A stretch of 53,325 nucleotides of DNA from Scytalidium lignicola. Its lineage: Eukaryota > Ascomycota > Leotiomycetes. The DNA lies in assembly GCA_002812745.2 (NCBI GenBank), contig NCSJ02000297.1, positions 1 to 53,325 on the forward strand. The letters run 5' to 3'. The notes under the pieces are model-generated. The model saw only the letters and a program-made list of their open reading frames with translations. It was not told the DNA's origin and did not search any database. This document shows, one piece after another, positions 1 through 11,956 of this stretch (within the stretch, counting starts at the first letter, position 1; each line of letters opens with the position of its first letter). A program made the position numbers and the translations under genes.

Positions 1-814
1 CGGNCCCAACCCTTTGAGAGCCTCAATAAAGCCGATATTGTTTTCCTTTTTCCAGGATTCGAGGAATATATCAAGGAAGGGGGGTATAAAAGGAATACTT
101 AAGGGAGATTGACACTTCCGCTGCATTAATTTCCATTGGATTAACCAGTCATACTAGATGTTACCATTGATATTGAACGAATCATTATAAACTATCTTAT
201 TCTTGAAAGGCTATCCTATTTAATTATAATAATAATTCCACAGGAGTAGATATTAACGGACCGCCGGAGAAGGCAAGCCGGTTGAAATGGGTGTCGCTGG
301 AACCGTTATACCAATACAATACTAAGTCTCCGCTTATAAACCAGAGCAGTCATTGCCTACTCCAGGATTCCAGGAATGGAAATCATTTTTGTGGGGTTGT
401 GGTCAGCCGAGGTACTCTTCGAAGATAAGTCAACTAAAAAGAATTTTAGTAACTTATACAGTTAATTAGCCATACCAGCTACGAAATCGGTTGTTGGGCC
501 GTGGCGTCCGCATACATTTGTAAGCAGGGCAGGTGTAAAGAGGAGCACAAAAATTGCTCTACATTTTACCAGTTATGTGGTATCACTCTTTGATCCTGCG
601 CTGGGCCTCATAGGAGCTAAGGCAATAACCAGATAGAAATATGGTTCTGGTGGAAGTCAAGCGGGGTTGGACTGACTCAACCACACAGAATTTGATCTGG
701 CTTCTCCACTCGAGACTTAACCCCACTACGTCATAAAGAATTTACATAAAGATAATATTTGATTGAATAAAGGTCCAACTGCAACCTTTATCGTCCTGTA
801 ATTGATTCACAAAA
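1..814. other. Intergenic, upstream of the first gene
   Basis: No convincing coding frame, RNA gene or repeat is visible. The sequence is AT-rich with stop codons in all frames. One ambiguous base lies at position 4. The last 100 bases presumably hold the promoter and leader of the SDR gene that starts at 815. Confidence 0.5.
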
Positions 815-2328
815 ATGGCTACAGAACCTCCTGCTTTCCAGTCGGTGTATAATGAGGGCCCTTACTGTGGTCTACCATCGTATCCGGGCATTACTGGAAA
901 AACTGCCATCGTGGTAGGCGCCAATGGCATTTCTGGTCAATACATGCTCCGCCTTTTGGCCAAATATCCTGAACGCTGGACCAAGATTTATGCTCTCTCA
1001 AGACGCCCCCCACAAGGTTTCAACTCACCACAGATTAAACATGTTTCAGTTGATCTCCTGGCTGGAGTTGATTCGATCCAGCAGGTGTTAGAAACAGAAA
1101 ATGTTTCTGGTGATTACGTCTTCTTTTTCGCCTATAAAGAATCACCGAGCGATGATGGCAAGCTATGGGGAGGTCAAGAGCAGATGGTGATTGATAATAG
1201 TATGCTTTGGTTCCTTTTTATAATTCTCCGGTTCGTTGCTTATTGTCGGTTGGTACAGGTAAAATGCTCCGTGATCTTATCCTTGCCCTGAGAGAACGTC
1301 CCTTCAAGAGATTAGTTCTACAAACAGGAGCCAAGGTAAGTTAAATAATTCGTACAGTGTCTTCATAGTTGAAGGCTGAGGATAGCTCTTAATAGCATTA
1401 TGGAATCCATATTGGACCAACGGTGTTGCCTTGTAAGGAGGATGACCCACTAGTTCTTACCATTCCAAATTTCTACTACCAGTAAGGGCTCCTCCCAAAT
1501 GCTCTGTTCAGTATTGATGACGATGCATTTCTAGACAAGAGGACATCCTGAAGGAGCTAGGTCCTAAGCAGAATTTCGACTGGTCAGTAGTGCGACCATC
1601 GCACATCGTAGGTGCGGTGAAAGGGAACTTCATGAATATTGCGTAAGATGTTCTATTCTTTCTACAGTTTCCTCCAACGTATTGGTATAATCTAACAAGA
1701 ATATTCTTGTGGTAGGATTGCCGTCGGCCTTTACATCGTCATCTCCCGGGAATTGGGAGATCCAGTCTCGTTTTATGGCACAAGATCCAAGTATCTAGGC
1801 GTGGAAACTTTCTCATCCGCATATCTCAACTCAACCCTTTCTGAATACTGTGCTCTGACTCCGAGTTGCTCCAACCAAGCCTTTAACGCAGCAAACGGCG
1901 ATATGCCAACATGGTCCAGGCTCTTGCCTACTGTGGCTACGTATTTCTCAGCTCCGATGGCAGACGATTCAGTTCTTGACCAGCCAGGATTTTCGCCGTT
2001 TAAACAGGTCAGCAATCTTCCAGCACCAAGAAATCCGAATGAACATGGAATTTTTGAGCTTCGTACTAGCCTAGCAGAATGGGCAAAACAAGACCGGGTC
2101 AAGGCTGCATGGGACCAGCTTGCTGAGCGCCAGGGTTTAGATAAAGAAGTATTCTCTTCCGCAAGCTGGGCTTTTGCAGATGGTGTGGCAAGTTTTCAGC
2201 ATGAGTTAATGTTGGATATGAACAAGGCGAGGATATTCGGTTTTCACGGCACGGTTGACTCAACAGCAGACTTTTTAGAAGTTTTGAAGACAGCTCAGGA
2301 GCTGAATTTCCTTCCGAAAACCTCATGA
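815..2328 (+). CDS. PRISE-type NAD(P)-dependent reductase (SDR superfamily)
   Basis: Five exons, 815-1199, 1259-1335, 1396-1481, 1535-1642 and 1716-2328, give 422 residues, all with GT-AG introns of 53-73 nt. The N-terminal Rossmann motif GANGISG is at residues 35-41. Lys154 in LQTGAKHYG and the Tyr pair at 181-182 in NFYYQQED match the Lys/Tyr catalytic pair of the progesterone 5-beta-reductase/iridoid synthase (PRISE) family, which reduces enones with NADPH. WSVVRPSHIVG and the next exon fit the family as well. The ATG at 815 is preceded by CAAAA, a good fungal context. No signal peptide is seen, so the protein is probably cytosolic. In fungi such reductases often act in secondary metabolism, but no synthase gene lies nearby and the substrate is unknown. 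Confidence 0.85.
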
Positions 2329-2941
2329 ACATAGAGCCTATTAAGTTCCATAAGAGAATGTTAAAACAACTCTGTATATCCATGTCATTAAATAACTATG
2401 GTTTCTATTATATAGTGTGGAATTAATTATAGCCAAGTGTATGGTTCAGTACAACTCTATATTTTGAAAAGAGACCCTAGCCGCCACAAAAGATAACAAG
2501 GCCTTCTAGTAATATAAATCTAACTATTTGTACAGAAATATTGAGTTTAAATACAAATGTAAATGGTAAAAAATATCTGGTCGGTAACTGCTGTATTCGA
2601 GTTCGGAGTTGGATTCGGACTCGAAGTGACGGTCAATCCACGTACACACCTGAACAGGGTTTAGAGTCCCATAGAATTATACGTAATATAGAAGTTTTGC
2701 GGCACCTTAACAATAATTGGCGTATATGACGTGTTTGTATTAGAAATCTTCCGGGGGTAGTTGTGCGGGCCAATATTACCTACCTATGGCTATTACGCAT
2801 CGTCTATCTCATAGGAAAACAAATATCACTATGAGAGTAGTGATCTTAGATGGGAGGAGCGGTAGTTGATATAAATTTAGTACGGAGTATTATTTCATGT
2901 ATTACACTAAGTGCAAAGCTTTGAATGAGTTTAAATCCTCC
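2329..2941. other. Convergent intergenic region
   Basis: This separates the 3' ends of the SDR gene and the permease gene. No gene is seen. It contains TACGGAGTAT at 2881-2890, a 10-mer found exactly twice more in the window (24256 and 36765). Confidence 0.45.
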
Positions 2942-5086
2942 TCATACATCTTTCTCCTTGATGTCCGTAGAATTGACACCATTCGAGGAGCTCGTTGAAT
3001 GCTGGAGATTTGAAATGTGATTCCCCAATACATCATGCTCTAAGTCCCAGACCTCTAATTCTGCAAGCGGAACTTTGACTAGACGATGCGTCTTCGCGGT
3101 CTCGTCATTCAATACTATTAATTCTTGGCGTATGCGGTATTGACCAAAGTGAGGAAGAACATAGATCCAGAATGCATAGTAGACAGCGCAAAAGAGGAGA
3201 CTATTTTATATTAGCTTGCCAGAAATGAATTAATTTATATCAAAACTTACATTCCAAGTCCAACGACACAATAAGTCGCATACCAAAAGCTCACATCTCC
3301 ACCATTTCGGCCGCCAGGTGGTGGGTACCAAGGCATAGCGAGAATGAAGATGTTGACAGCCAGCGAAAATATAATGGCGGCATTCCAAGCACGGAACTCT
3401 CCACGAGCAAGTCCAATATTGATACGTCTACGACGGATCATGAGAAGTCCAAAGGTAGTCGCAAAAAGAAAAACATTTGAAGGGTATGACTGTAGATCCA
3501 CAATGAAGTTGAATGCATCACCAGCAGGTGGTGCTAGAATCATAAGCACTGTCAAGCCCCATTTCAAGATATATGGTGCGAGCGGAGTGCCAAAGGGGCG
3601 GGTTGATGCCCAGACCTTTGGATAAGGTAGGACACCTTGACGGCCGCATTCTCGTATAACTCGAGAGGACCCGATGATTACAGAGGTGATATTGCCAAAT
3701 GCACTGAGGGCGATGAGGAAGTTAAGTCCTTTGGAAGCACTTGCGGCACCAAAGACAGCTGAGAAGAATAGTGATGCTGCCAATTGATTTGACTGGATCA
3801 AGGAAGCTTTAGGAACTGGATTTTGTTAACTTTTGGCCCATGTTTCATTCTGAGTTAAGCCTACCAGCAGCAAAATATGCAATATTGCAAAATATATATA
3901 AGATAGAAACGATGAGAAGTGAAGCTGGAGCAGTTTTCTTCAGAGTTCGAATGGGATTCTTTTATGTGTTAGTCTAAATTCGAGATAGGGGTATATAAAT
4001 GGACGCACCTTAACTTCGTTCACAACATTAAACGCGTTCGTGTAACCAGCATATGCAAAGTTAATTTTAACCAAAGCATTAGAGAGACCGTAACCGTTAC
4101 CAGTTGTTCCGGAGAATGAGTCATGAAAATTAGCAAGAGGTTCTTTCACTCTTGTATGCCCCCCAAGCACAACGAAGCCGGTTACGCTAATGCTGCAAAG
4201 GTAAATTAGTTTTTGCAACAGGTTTCATGATGAAGAGTTTCCTACAAAATTAAGGTAATTAATTTGATAATGCCAGCTGTATTAGATACTCTGAGGGAGA
4301 GCTTCGTGTTAAAAATGACCACTACCAAATCGAGTTATTAGCCGCATGTCTTATTAGCATGTACAAATGTTACTGACACAGAATAACAAAAGTCATGCAT
4401 CCTACGGCCAGGCCTTTTAGTTCCCACGCTGTAGGAGTATGTCCTCCAGTTGCATAGAGATATTGAGCCATAACTATTTAAAATTTATTAGTCCCATGAC
4501 GTTGGCACTACCAGCGAGGAAGGATACCATACCTATGCAATTGCTGCTGCTGAAAGAGAGCAATACGGACTGGACAGCAAAGGCCGTTGGAAGAAAGTAT
4601 TTAGGTCGAGGATAAGCTTGCTCCAAGTATACCACTTCAGCACCTGATCTATTTGGGAAATAGCTCGCCAATTCCATATAAACAGCCAGTTGTGTGCCAG
4701 CGATAATAACTCCAATAAACCAAAACATCAAACTTAGACCAACAGAACCGACACCCTTAAGAATTGAAGCAGCTGGTGAGAAAACAAAATATTAGCTATC
4801 TGAAAAGGTCACAAACCTTAACTGGGATTCACTATGGCTTACGAGTTGAAAAGACACCGGTTCCAATCATCTGCCCAATATTCAAGAATATAGTGGTGAA
4901 CCATGTCACTTGCAGTCCAAGCGGAGAGATGTTCTCGACGGGAGCTCCAGATGCCTCCTGATAAGATGGTTTCGAGTCGTTGCCACCGACTTCCTGGATA
5001 AATTCGAGTGAGCCATCGACCTTGACATCGTCAAAGCCAAGGGGAGCAACAGTAACCCGCGCTTCGGTGGAAGTTTTCTCAGCCAT
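2942..5086 (-). CDS. MUP1-like amino-acid (methionine) permease, APC superfamily
   Basis: Eight exons, in coding order 5086-4843, 4772-4533, 4473-4378, 4321-4246, 4192-4009, 3958-3865, 3815-3251 and 3200-2942, give 585 residues. The soluble N-tail is followed by the first membrane segment and the motif GTGVFSTP (residues 75-82), the unwound TM1 substrate site of LAT/APC transporters and typical of fungal MUP1 high-affinity methionine permeases. Further hydrophobic segments follow. The C-tail contains THRLVKVP and a WDLEHD segment, which I recall from MUP1-type tails. The third intron uses a GTCAGT donor; the others are ordinary. The product would import methionine or a related amino acid at the plasma membrane. 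Its neighbour is a TauD-like dioxygenase on the same strand, which hints at sulfur-source uptake. General amino-acid specificity remains possible. Confidence 0.88.
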
Positions 5087-5639
5087 GATGGTATTATCGA
5101 AAACAATGGTTTGCCCTCCCTTTTTTTTTTGCCCATATTATCCGGGCAGTTATGATAATCTTTATGTATTGTACGTTCCCGGGGGGAAGGTCTTGGGTCC
5201 CTGGTCGGGAGTCGGGATCGCCGTCATTGCTGCGTAGATGCTGTAACACCGTGAAATACCTGGCTGATATTGCACAATACTGCAACCAGAAGATGTTTAC
5301 GCTTATCAGACCATTGAACCCCCCATTTGTTACCTACGAGAAATATTGTTAGACTTCCGACCTTCCATATCGGGCGATCGGAGCCGGTATTTGTGTCTGA
5401 AGCTGGGGGTGCATTTGAGGTGCAAGTCATGATGTGATATCACAGGGTATATTTCGCCATGCGTTGCATTTGCTTACCGTTGCCAGTCACAAAGGACTAT
5501 TCTATTAATTTAAAATGGAACCATGCATCTTGGGGGTCACAAATTGGTAAAGATTTCATTTATGCAAAGTTTGTAGCATACAAAGAAAAAGAAAAGTTCG
5601 CTCTCCAAGCCATGTTTACTCAACGGATTTCAAAGCTGC
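5087..5639. other. Intergenic between permease start and dioxygenase stop
   Basis: This holds the permease promoter. A perfect 10-bp palindrome, GTGATATCAC, lies at 5434-5443, about 350 bp upstream of the permease ATG. A poly-T run is at about 5121-5130. Small open frames here look spurious. Confidence 0.45.
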
Positions 5640-7013
5640 TTAAGCCTTGCCAGCGCCACCACGAATTTGTGGCTGGAGTGGGAAAACTTGTTCATCTTCT
5701 GTCACACCATTGTACAGTTCATCCCATCGTTGCTGTAATGGCTCTGGAGTCTCCCAAGCCAGCTCTGGGTCTCTCAGCCATAATCGGAGCAGGTGTCTCC
5801 TGAATTGTGTGATCAGCCATCAAATATTCACAAAAAGCCCCATTTTAAGCTGAGAAAGAACTTACTCCTGTCCCGGTGCATCGACGAAGCCATCTCGCGC
5901 ATGGAAGATGCTCAGATTGTTAACATATTGAATATCACCTTTCTGAAAGTCAAGTGTAACACTGTAACGTTCTGCAGTAAAATGAAGTGCATCCAAAGCT
6001 TCTGCTTGTGCCTCGGTAATGGGTGGAATATCTGCGCTTCTCGGGAGGTGAAGAAACCCAGTAAATCCCCGGCGAGCATACTGAATAATGACATGTTCTG
6101 GGACACTGTCATGCGCTGCAGTGTGGTAAAGAAGTGGCCGACTGGTATACGGCTTTGTAGGATTACCATAACTAACTTCAAAATCAGCCCTTAATTGACG
6201 CAGGACTTTAATTTCAAAGAAAAGCCATTACCCGTCAAATATCCAATCTTCGGAGAGCGTCTTAATTAAATCAGGTCTTGTGGCCGCAAGTTCATTGTAC
6301 ACCCGCCAGCTACTTGCAAGTTTGCTTTCGCCACCTTGTGCTGCTGTGCTAAGGCAGAATAAAGAAACAATGTCACCCGCGTCAGTATGAAAAACCTGCT
6401 TGTCTGTTGTATATGCAGGAGCACCAATCCTGTTCGCTACTGAGGTCTGGCTGAGGTCTTTGATGTGATTGAGCATCGAGGATCGTCTGAGCCCATCTAT
6501 AACTTTGTTGTCTTGACGACCTCGTACGCTTCCAATGTATGAAGACACCCCAGCATAGATGATGGTATTCTCTTCAATGGAGTACTTATCTACTTGAAGG
6601 CCTCTCAAAACAAAGAAGCCTCTGCCGTTGTGAATAACCTGAGCATGTTTACGGAGAATAAGAGAGAGCTCGGGTAATGGAAAGGTGTTCTCGTTAACGT
6701 GGCTGATTGGTTTATTGAGACCTGATTTGCTCGTTAAACTTGAACATTGATAGATTCTTATATTCTTACCTTTGAAATATACAAGAGCATTGTGAATTTC
6801 TTCAAGTTGAGCTCCAGTCAAGCTCAGGGTCCATTGACTGTCATCTGTGAAATCTTTTCCTTCCCAGACCAAAGGCCCGGCTAGTTGCGCGGGGAACCCT
6901 TTTGGAAGACCCGAAGTTGAAGGTCGCTCTGCTTTGAGCCGTTCTTTCCGTAACTGAAATTTCTCAAAGTCGGGATGGTACGAGATATCGGGTTGCCTTT
7001 GTACAAGCGTCAT
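5640..7013 (-). CDS. TauD/TfdA-type 2-oxoglutarate Fe(II) dioxygenase
   Basis: Four exons, in coding order 7013-6770, 6721-6232, 6189-5866 and 5799-5640, give 405 residues. The iron triad is visible as H193-T-D195 and the distal H341 in NLSIFHARD. R358 in RHLLRLWLRD is a likely 2-oxoglutarate anchor, followed by the RLWL signature of the family. TauD/TfdA enzymes hydroxylate sulfonates, sulfates or related acids and release the hetero-group; in fungi the best-known member is the yeast sulfonate dioxygenase JLP1. No signal peptide is seen, so it is probably cytosolic. The first intron (6722-6769) is 48 nt and stop-free, so retention would insert 16 residues. The third gap intron is only 42 nt. 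The gene lies head-to-head with a flavin monooxygenase. The substrate cannot be read from the sequence. Confidence 0.87.
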
Positions 7014-7487
7014 CTTGAATCTCAGGATGAATTAGTAGATAGGATGCTGCTCTTGAGCAGAAGCTTAGTGGGGTGGTTCTAATAATAAACTGTGCTGCTA
7101 GTTTACAGCGTACGACGTCGTTTCGTTCTTTATATAGGATTTTGAATGCGGGGGGCCCTGTTTGATAGAGAATTCATTACTTGTTACAATTAACATGACC
7201 GGCGCCAGTTAGAAGTCTGAAATTATTATGCTTGAGCATCAGCAATTCGCTTTTGTCCGAATAATGATTCCTCAATCCGATCCCTGATAGACATGCATGG
7301 CACGTGATGGCGCGTCTAGATGGTGACATGCAGCGTCAATATGGCGAATATCACGTATCTTGGTACCCCTGGGTGAGTCGATTCTTTCCGCTAATTTTAC
7401 ATCTCTGGGATATTCCTGGGGCATTTCTTATGGTGTCGTCCTACATTCCGATGTAGTTCTGTTTCATGAAGCTCGATTGAATCCAGG
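7014..7487. promoter_or_regulatory. Divergent promoter, dioxygenase / flavin monooxygenase
   Basis: These 474 bp separate two divergently transcribed genes. Two palindromes stand out: ACGACGTCGT at 7112-7121 and the E-box CACGTG at 7301-7306. CACGTG is the core bound by Cbf1-type bHLH factors in yeast sulfur regulation. Linking it to sulfur control here is inference. Confidence 0.4.
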
Positions 7488-9296
7488 ATGCCTATGAATG
7501 AGGAACGAAAGCAGATCAAGTCGGTCGCTATCATTGGTGCAGGGGCTGCTGGTAATACAATGCTCTAGTTTTGATCATAATTCCCAATGTTTGCTCAAAA
7601 AGGAGTATCTAACATGGATGGTGCAAAGGAGCGGTAACGACAGCGGCATTCAAGGCCGAGAACTATTTTGATCGGATTCGAGTATTCGAACGGCGAGAAA
7701 CACCGGGTGGAACATGGTATGAATTAAAATCAAGGAATGTGCATCGACGACATATTAATGGCAGTACAGGATATACGATCCAGATCCAACCCCAGAGCTT
7801 AGCATTCATCCTGGCAGCCTACCATTAGAGATTGATCCGCCGTTGGAGATCCCAGCTGAGCTTCCAAAAATCACAGCTCCAAATGCTCAAGAACGATTCT
7901 CTAAAACACCCATATATGACTCCCTCACGTAAGATAATAACATTGAACTAATGTCACTTAACTCAATATGTTGATATGGAATATAGCACAAATGTTCCCG
8001 ACATTGCAATGTGCTTCTCCGATAGTCGATTTCCTTATGGCCCTTTCGTTCCTCATCACGTTCCCCGTCAATATATAGAAAACTACTTCTCCTCTCACCA
8101 ACTCGACCAATTGCTTGTACTCAGCACTACCGTTGAAGACGTTAGCAAGACCCCCCCCCTCTCCCCTGATGATGCCGAACAATGGAAGCTTACGCTGCGA
8201 AAATACGATCATGCTCGACGTGCTGACGTCTGGTGGGAAGATATCTTTGATGCTGTAGTTTTGGCAACTGGCCATTACTCAGTCCCTTTTGTAAACTGCA
8301 TAATTTCATTTTCCTTCTCTATTTTTATACTTAGCTGACTCGGTTGTTGTGGTGTTTCAGGTTCCACAAGTTAAGGGATTAAAGGCATATATTGACAAGT
8401 TTCCTGGACGCGTGGTACATTCTAAGTACTATCGCTCACCTATTTCACACAGCTCGAAGAAGGTCGTCGTAATCGGAAACTCTGCATCTGGCCGTGATGT
8501 GGCAGCCGAGTTGGTCTCAACAGCCCACCTTCCTGTGTATCAGTCCCGGAGGTCAAAGTCGAAATGGGACGGGGACGAACCACCTCCAGGAATAGCATGG
8601 AAATCAGTGATAAAAGAATTTCAACTAGATGGACGAATTATATTCGAGGATGGCACATACCTCGACGACATCGATACAGTAATCTATTGTACGGGATACC
8701 TAGCCTCTTTTCCATTCTGGAATGCGAAGAATAATGGCCGGGCATTGTGGGATTACAAACGCAATAAAGCCATTAAAGGATACTGGCACACTTTCTTTCA
8801 AGATTTCCCCACATTCGCCATTGTAGGACTGCCACGAGTGCTGACGTTTCGGAGCTTTGAGTACCAGGCAATTGCTATTGCGCGGCTCTTTTCGGGACGT
8901 AATACAGCTCCACTTCCACCATTAACTGAAATGGAGCGATGGGAAAAAGAGAGAGAAAGAGAGACACAGAGACGACGGAAGAAGTTTCATGATGTTGAGT
9001 GGGAGACTGGAGAGACAATGGATTGGCTAGAAGGGCTATTTCGAATTGCAGGACTAGGGACACTTTCAGGTGATGGTAGGCTACCTCCGACCTTAGGCAA
9101 GGATGTAATCTGGGCCATCAATCATATAAAGAAGTATCCTGAGCCAGGGAGTGAGAAGCATAAAGTATCTAGGTGGGAAGAGAGAAGAGAGGCGCCTCCT
9201 GCATATGACAAAGTCACACGAAATGAATCAGAATGGGTAATGGTAGATTTGCCTGAGACAAGGGAGAGGGAGAAAGACTTGCTGGCATTCATCTAA
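7488..9296 (+). CDS. Flavin-containing monooxygenase (FMO)
   Basis: Exons 7488-7551, 7629-7716, 7770-7928, 7987-8290 and 8361-9296 give 516 residues. The FAD Rossmann motif GAGAAG is at residues 17-22. The FMO fingerprint FxGxxxHxxxY is at 219-229 (F219, G221, H225, Y229). The NADPH Rossmann motif GNSASG is at 244-249. LATGHYSVP and YCTGY are the usual ATG-type linkers. FMOs use NADPH and O2 to oxidise soft nucleophiles such as sulfur or nitrogen centres; fungal members include thiol-specific monooxygenases. The C-terminus is charged and rich in Arg/Glu (ERERETQRRRKK). It is divergent from the TauD-like dioxygenase and close to the MUP1-like permease, so an S-oxygenating role is plausible but not proven. 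Confidence 0.9.
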
Positions 9297-10149
9297 AGAA
9301 ATATATACAAGACTAGAATGACTAATGAGATGAAACTATTATTATTGACATGGAAGATAATGGTCTCTTAATTGCTGCTATTAAGTAATTAGGGTCTTAA
9401 AATATCTTGTAATTAACAAACATTTCCTAAATGACATTTCCACACATAATTCGACTAAAGTGCAGTTTGTCTATACAACGACCAGATAAAGTAAAATTTC
9501 AAACTTAATAGCAGACAGTTTAGAATGCGTTAAAAGCGGCCTGCAGAGGTAGTTACCAAGGATTGGAGGCCTGTGACCAGGCAGCAACAGTATCAAAGGA
9601 CCACCTTAGTCCGGTGCCTGGCCCGATATTGTGATCTTACCTCTTTTCGTGCTACATCCATACATCGATCTCGGGCCGATCCCTGAAACTTAATTTTAAC
9701 TTCTAAAGTGTATTGTGAGGTATATTTTTGGATGAGTAATGTGGTTATATTCTGGTCCTCCACATACGTATTTTCCAAGATGCTAGTCTTCTCGAACCAC
9801 ATAACTTTTTGCTGTAATTGAAAGATATAAAAAGGTGGTCGTAGATTTTAGAATTGAGAAAATCCATAGGCGTTATAGAGAAGCTATAGAGAATGTCACC
9901 GTAATGGGTATATAGCTAACGATAGAGACAATAAAGTAAGGCCTGGTAGTATGGAAAGATCAGGCTATTATAATATCTCATTACTAGTAAAATAACCAAG
10001 GTTAAAACATTGAAGATATTTTAATATATGCTTCTATTGATGCTCTGTATAGTATACTGTATCTTAGCCTCTATACATCTTGCTTTCTTTAATCGATACG
10101 TCAAAATTCTTTGCTCGGAGTAGTTATTTGGTAAGATAAATGTAGGGTA
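9297..10149. other. Convergent intergenic region
   Basis: This lies between the 3' ends of the FMO gene and the methyltransferase gene. AT-rich, with no convincing ORF, RNA or repeat. The short open frame on the minus strand at 9593-9802 has no recognisable features. Confidence 0.45.
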
Positions 10150-11288
10150 TCACTTTTGGAATGTTATGACGGCGTAGCGAAAAGTCTCATTCTTGTATCC
10201 TCTTCTCATTGCACGGAATGCCTGAAGAAAAGCTAAGCCGTCTCGGCCTTGTGCTACCGCAAATGCCCAGAGTGAAGCATTTTGAATAAGTGACCATGAA
10301 ATATCCCTTGTCCTATTATTAGCTGAGCCCGTGAGGCTTTATGATAAAGAAAGCTCACCATGTTTTAGAGACATTTTTGCTGATATCAAAAGGACTGGCN
10401 AAAAGTTTTTAAACCAGCTTCATTCGCGAAGTTGACATAGCCAAATTGAGTGCAGAGTGGTGGAAGCAGCATGCCGTCTTCTGGAAATTAGCATAGTTGT
10501 GGGAATGATTGAGATGGAGTATTTATTACCTTCGATTGGTGCAATGTCTGACTTCATCTGCTCATCTGTTAATTCTTCCGCCTTGAACCAATCCGCAACT
10601 ACAAGCTTGCCGCCTGGATTCAGTAGCAACTCAGCATTTTTGAAAAATAATTTCTTATCAGGAAGATGGCTCATGGCTTCCGAAATCCAGACTGCGTCAA
10701 AAGTAGCTTTGTTGAGTACGGCAGTAAAGAACTCGCCCATCTTCTCGGCATCGAGCTCAATGAACAAAACCGATCCATCTCCCAGTTTCATGGACCCGTC
10801 TTCGAGAGAACTTTTACCGCCATTGCTTTCTAAAGTTAGTTGCTTTGCAATTTCTACTTGCCGGGGACTTATGGTAACCCCAACGACCTTGCAGCCGTGA
10901 TTCTTAGCTAAATAGCGAGTGGTACCGCCTATTCCACATCCAACATCCAAAACCGCGCTTCCTCTAGGTAAATCTGAACGGGAGAGAAGTAGCTCTATCA
11001 GCTGCACCTGGGCTTGTTCTTTTGTGTCGCTGGGTGACTTGAAATAACCGTGATGGATGTGCTCTCCCCTATTGTCCCCACTGAGTTAGTTCATGCTTAG
11101 CAAGAGATTCTTGGATTAGAGGAATACCAGAGAGAGTAATAATAGTCGCTTGCTAGCTCATAGTGGTGCCTGATACGTTCTTTGAGCGTTGTGAAAGAAC
11201 TGTGTTGTTCAACAGGTAGTGTTTCATATTGGTCGCAAATATCGCCACTATTTAATGTGTTCTTTGCCACTGGGTTTGGGTCGCCCAT
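10150..11288 (-). CDS. Class I SAM-dependent methyltransferase (sterol/tocopherol-MT-like)
   Basis: Exons in coding order are 11288-11128, 11068-10530, 10480-10359 and 10312-10150. Without the ambiguous base N10400 they total 984 nt, giving 327 residues; with it the frame breaks. The N therefore most likely marks an uncertain length of the neighbouring homopolymer, not a real mutation. Motif I, DVGCGIGGTT, is at residues 95-104 and binds the methionine part of SAM. SLWGEHIHHGYF just before it is characteristic of the sterol C24-methyltransferase/gamma-tocopherol methyltransferase branch. LLLNPGGKLVVADWF corresponds to the later core motifs. No targeting signal is visible. The acceptor substrate is unknown. 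The crotonase gene follows in the same orientation. Confidence 0.85.
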
Positions 11289-11956
11289 TTTGATATTACT
11301 TATATTAGTTTAATGCTATGGATTTTTTTATGTTTAATATGAGATTGCGATAGTACGATGAAACAATTGCTGAATTAACCGCACTAATGATGTAGGATGA
11401 CGTTTTATTCTCTGCAAAACCCCAAAACCAATCCCCACTAAGTTACGTACCTATGGTTTTTTGTATGGGGTCTTCGCATAAGTTTGCTCTTTTAATCGTA
11501 TCCCGTATGGCAGTTAATTACGGTCGCTACGGTAACAACACATTGACAGGTTCTCTGGAGCGTAGAGGTAAATAAATAAAACAGAAGGATGCGGTACGTA
11601 TGATAACAGATGATTTTTCAACCTATCTTATGAAAAATGACACGCGGAAGGCATCAACATTCATATAATAGCCTTCTGGTTCCGGCTCAACATAGTAAAG
11701 GGACTATTAGTAACTATTAGAAAGAGCAGAACTTCTACAGTTAGGCTATATGTAATACATGTCTTATCGATAGAAAGCTAAAGCTACTATCACTTCTTCA
11801 ATACGGTGACTAGTTTGAACACACAACAGGTTCAACATTGTCTTGAGCTGGGAATATTGGTTACTTGAGAGGCAAAGCTAAAATTACAGCTATCTGGTCA
11901 AATACACCTCAACTAGAGCCTTCGCTGAAGTAAGTTAATAACGAATCTCCAAACTC
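11289..11956. other. Intergenic between methyltransferase and crotonase
   Basis: This is the promoter side of the methyltransferase and the 3' side of the crotonase. AT-rich. I see no gene or strong motif. Confidence 0.45.

Noticed and set aside
5459..6194. Overlapping plus-strand frames over the dioxygenase 3' half
   Set aside because: They run antisense to exons with clear TauD/TfdA motifs and show no family features.
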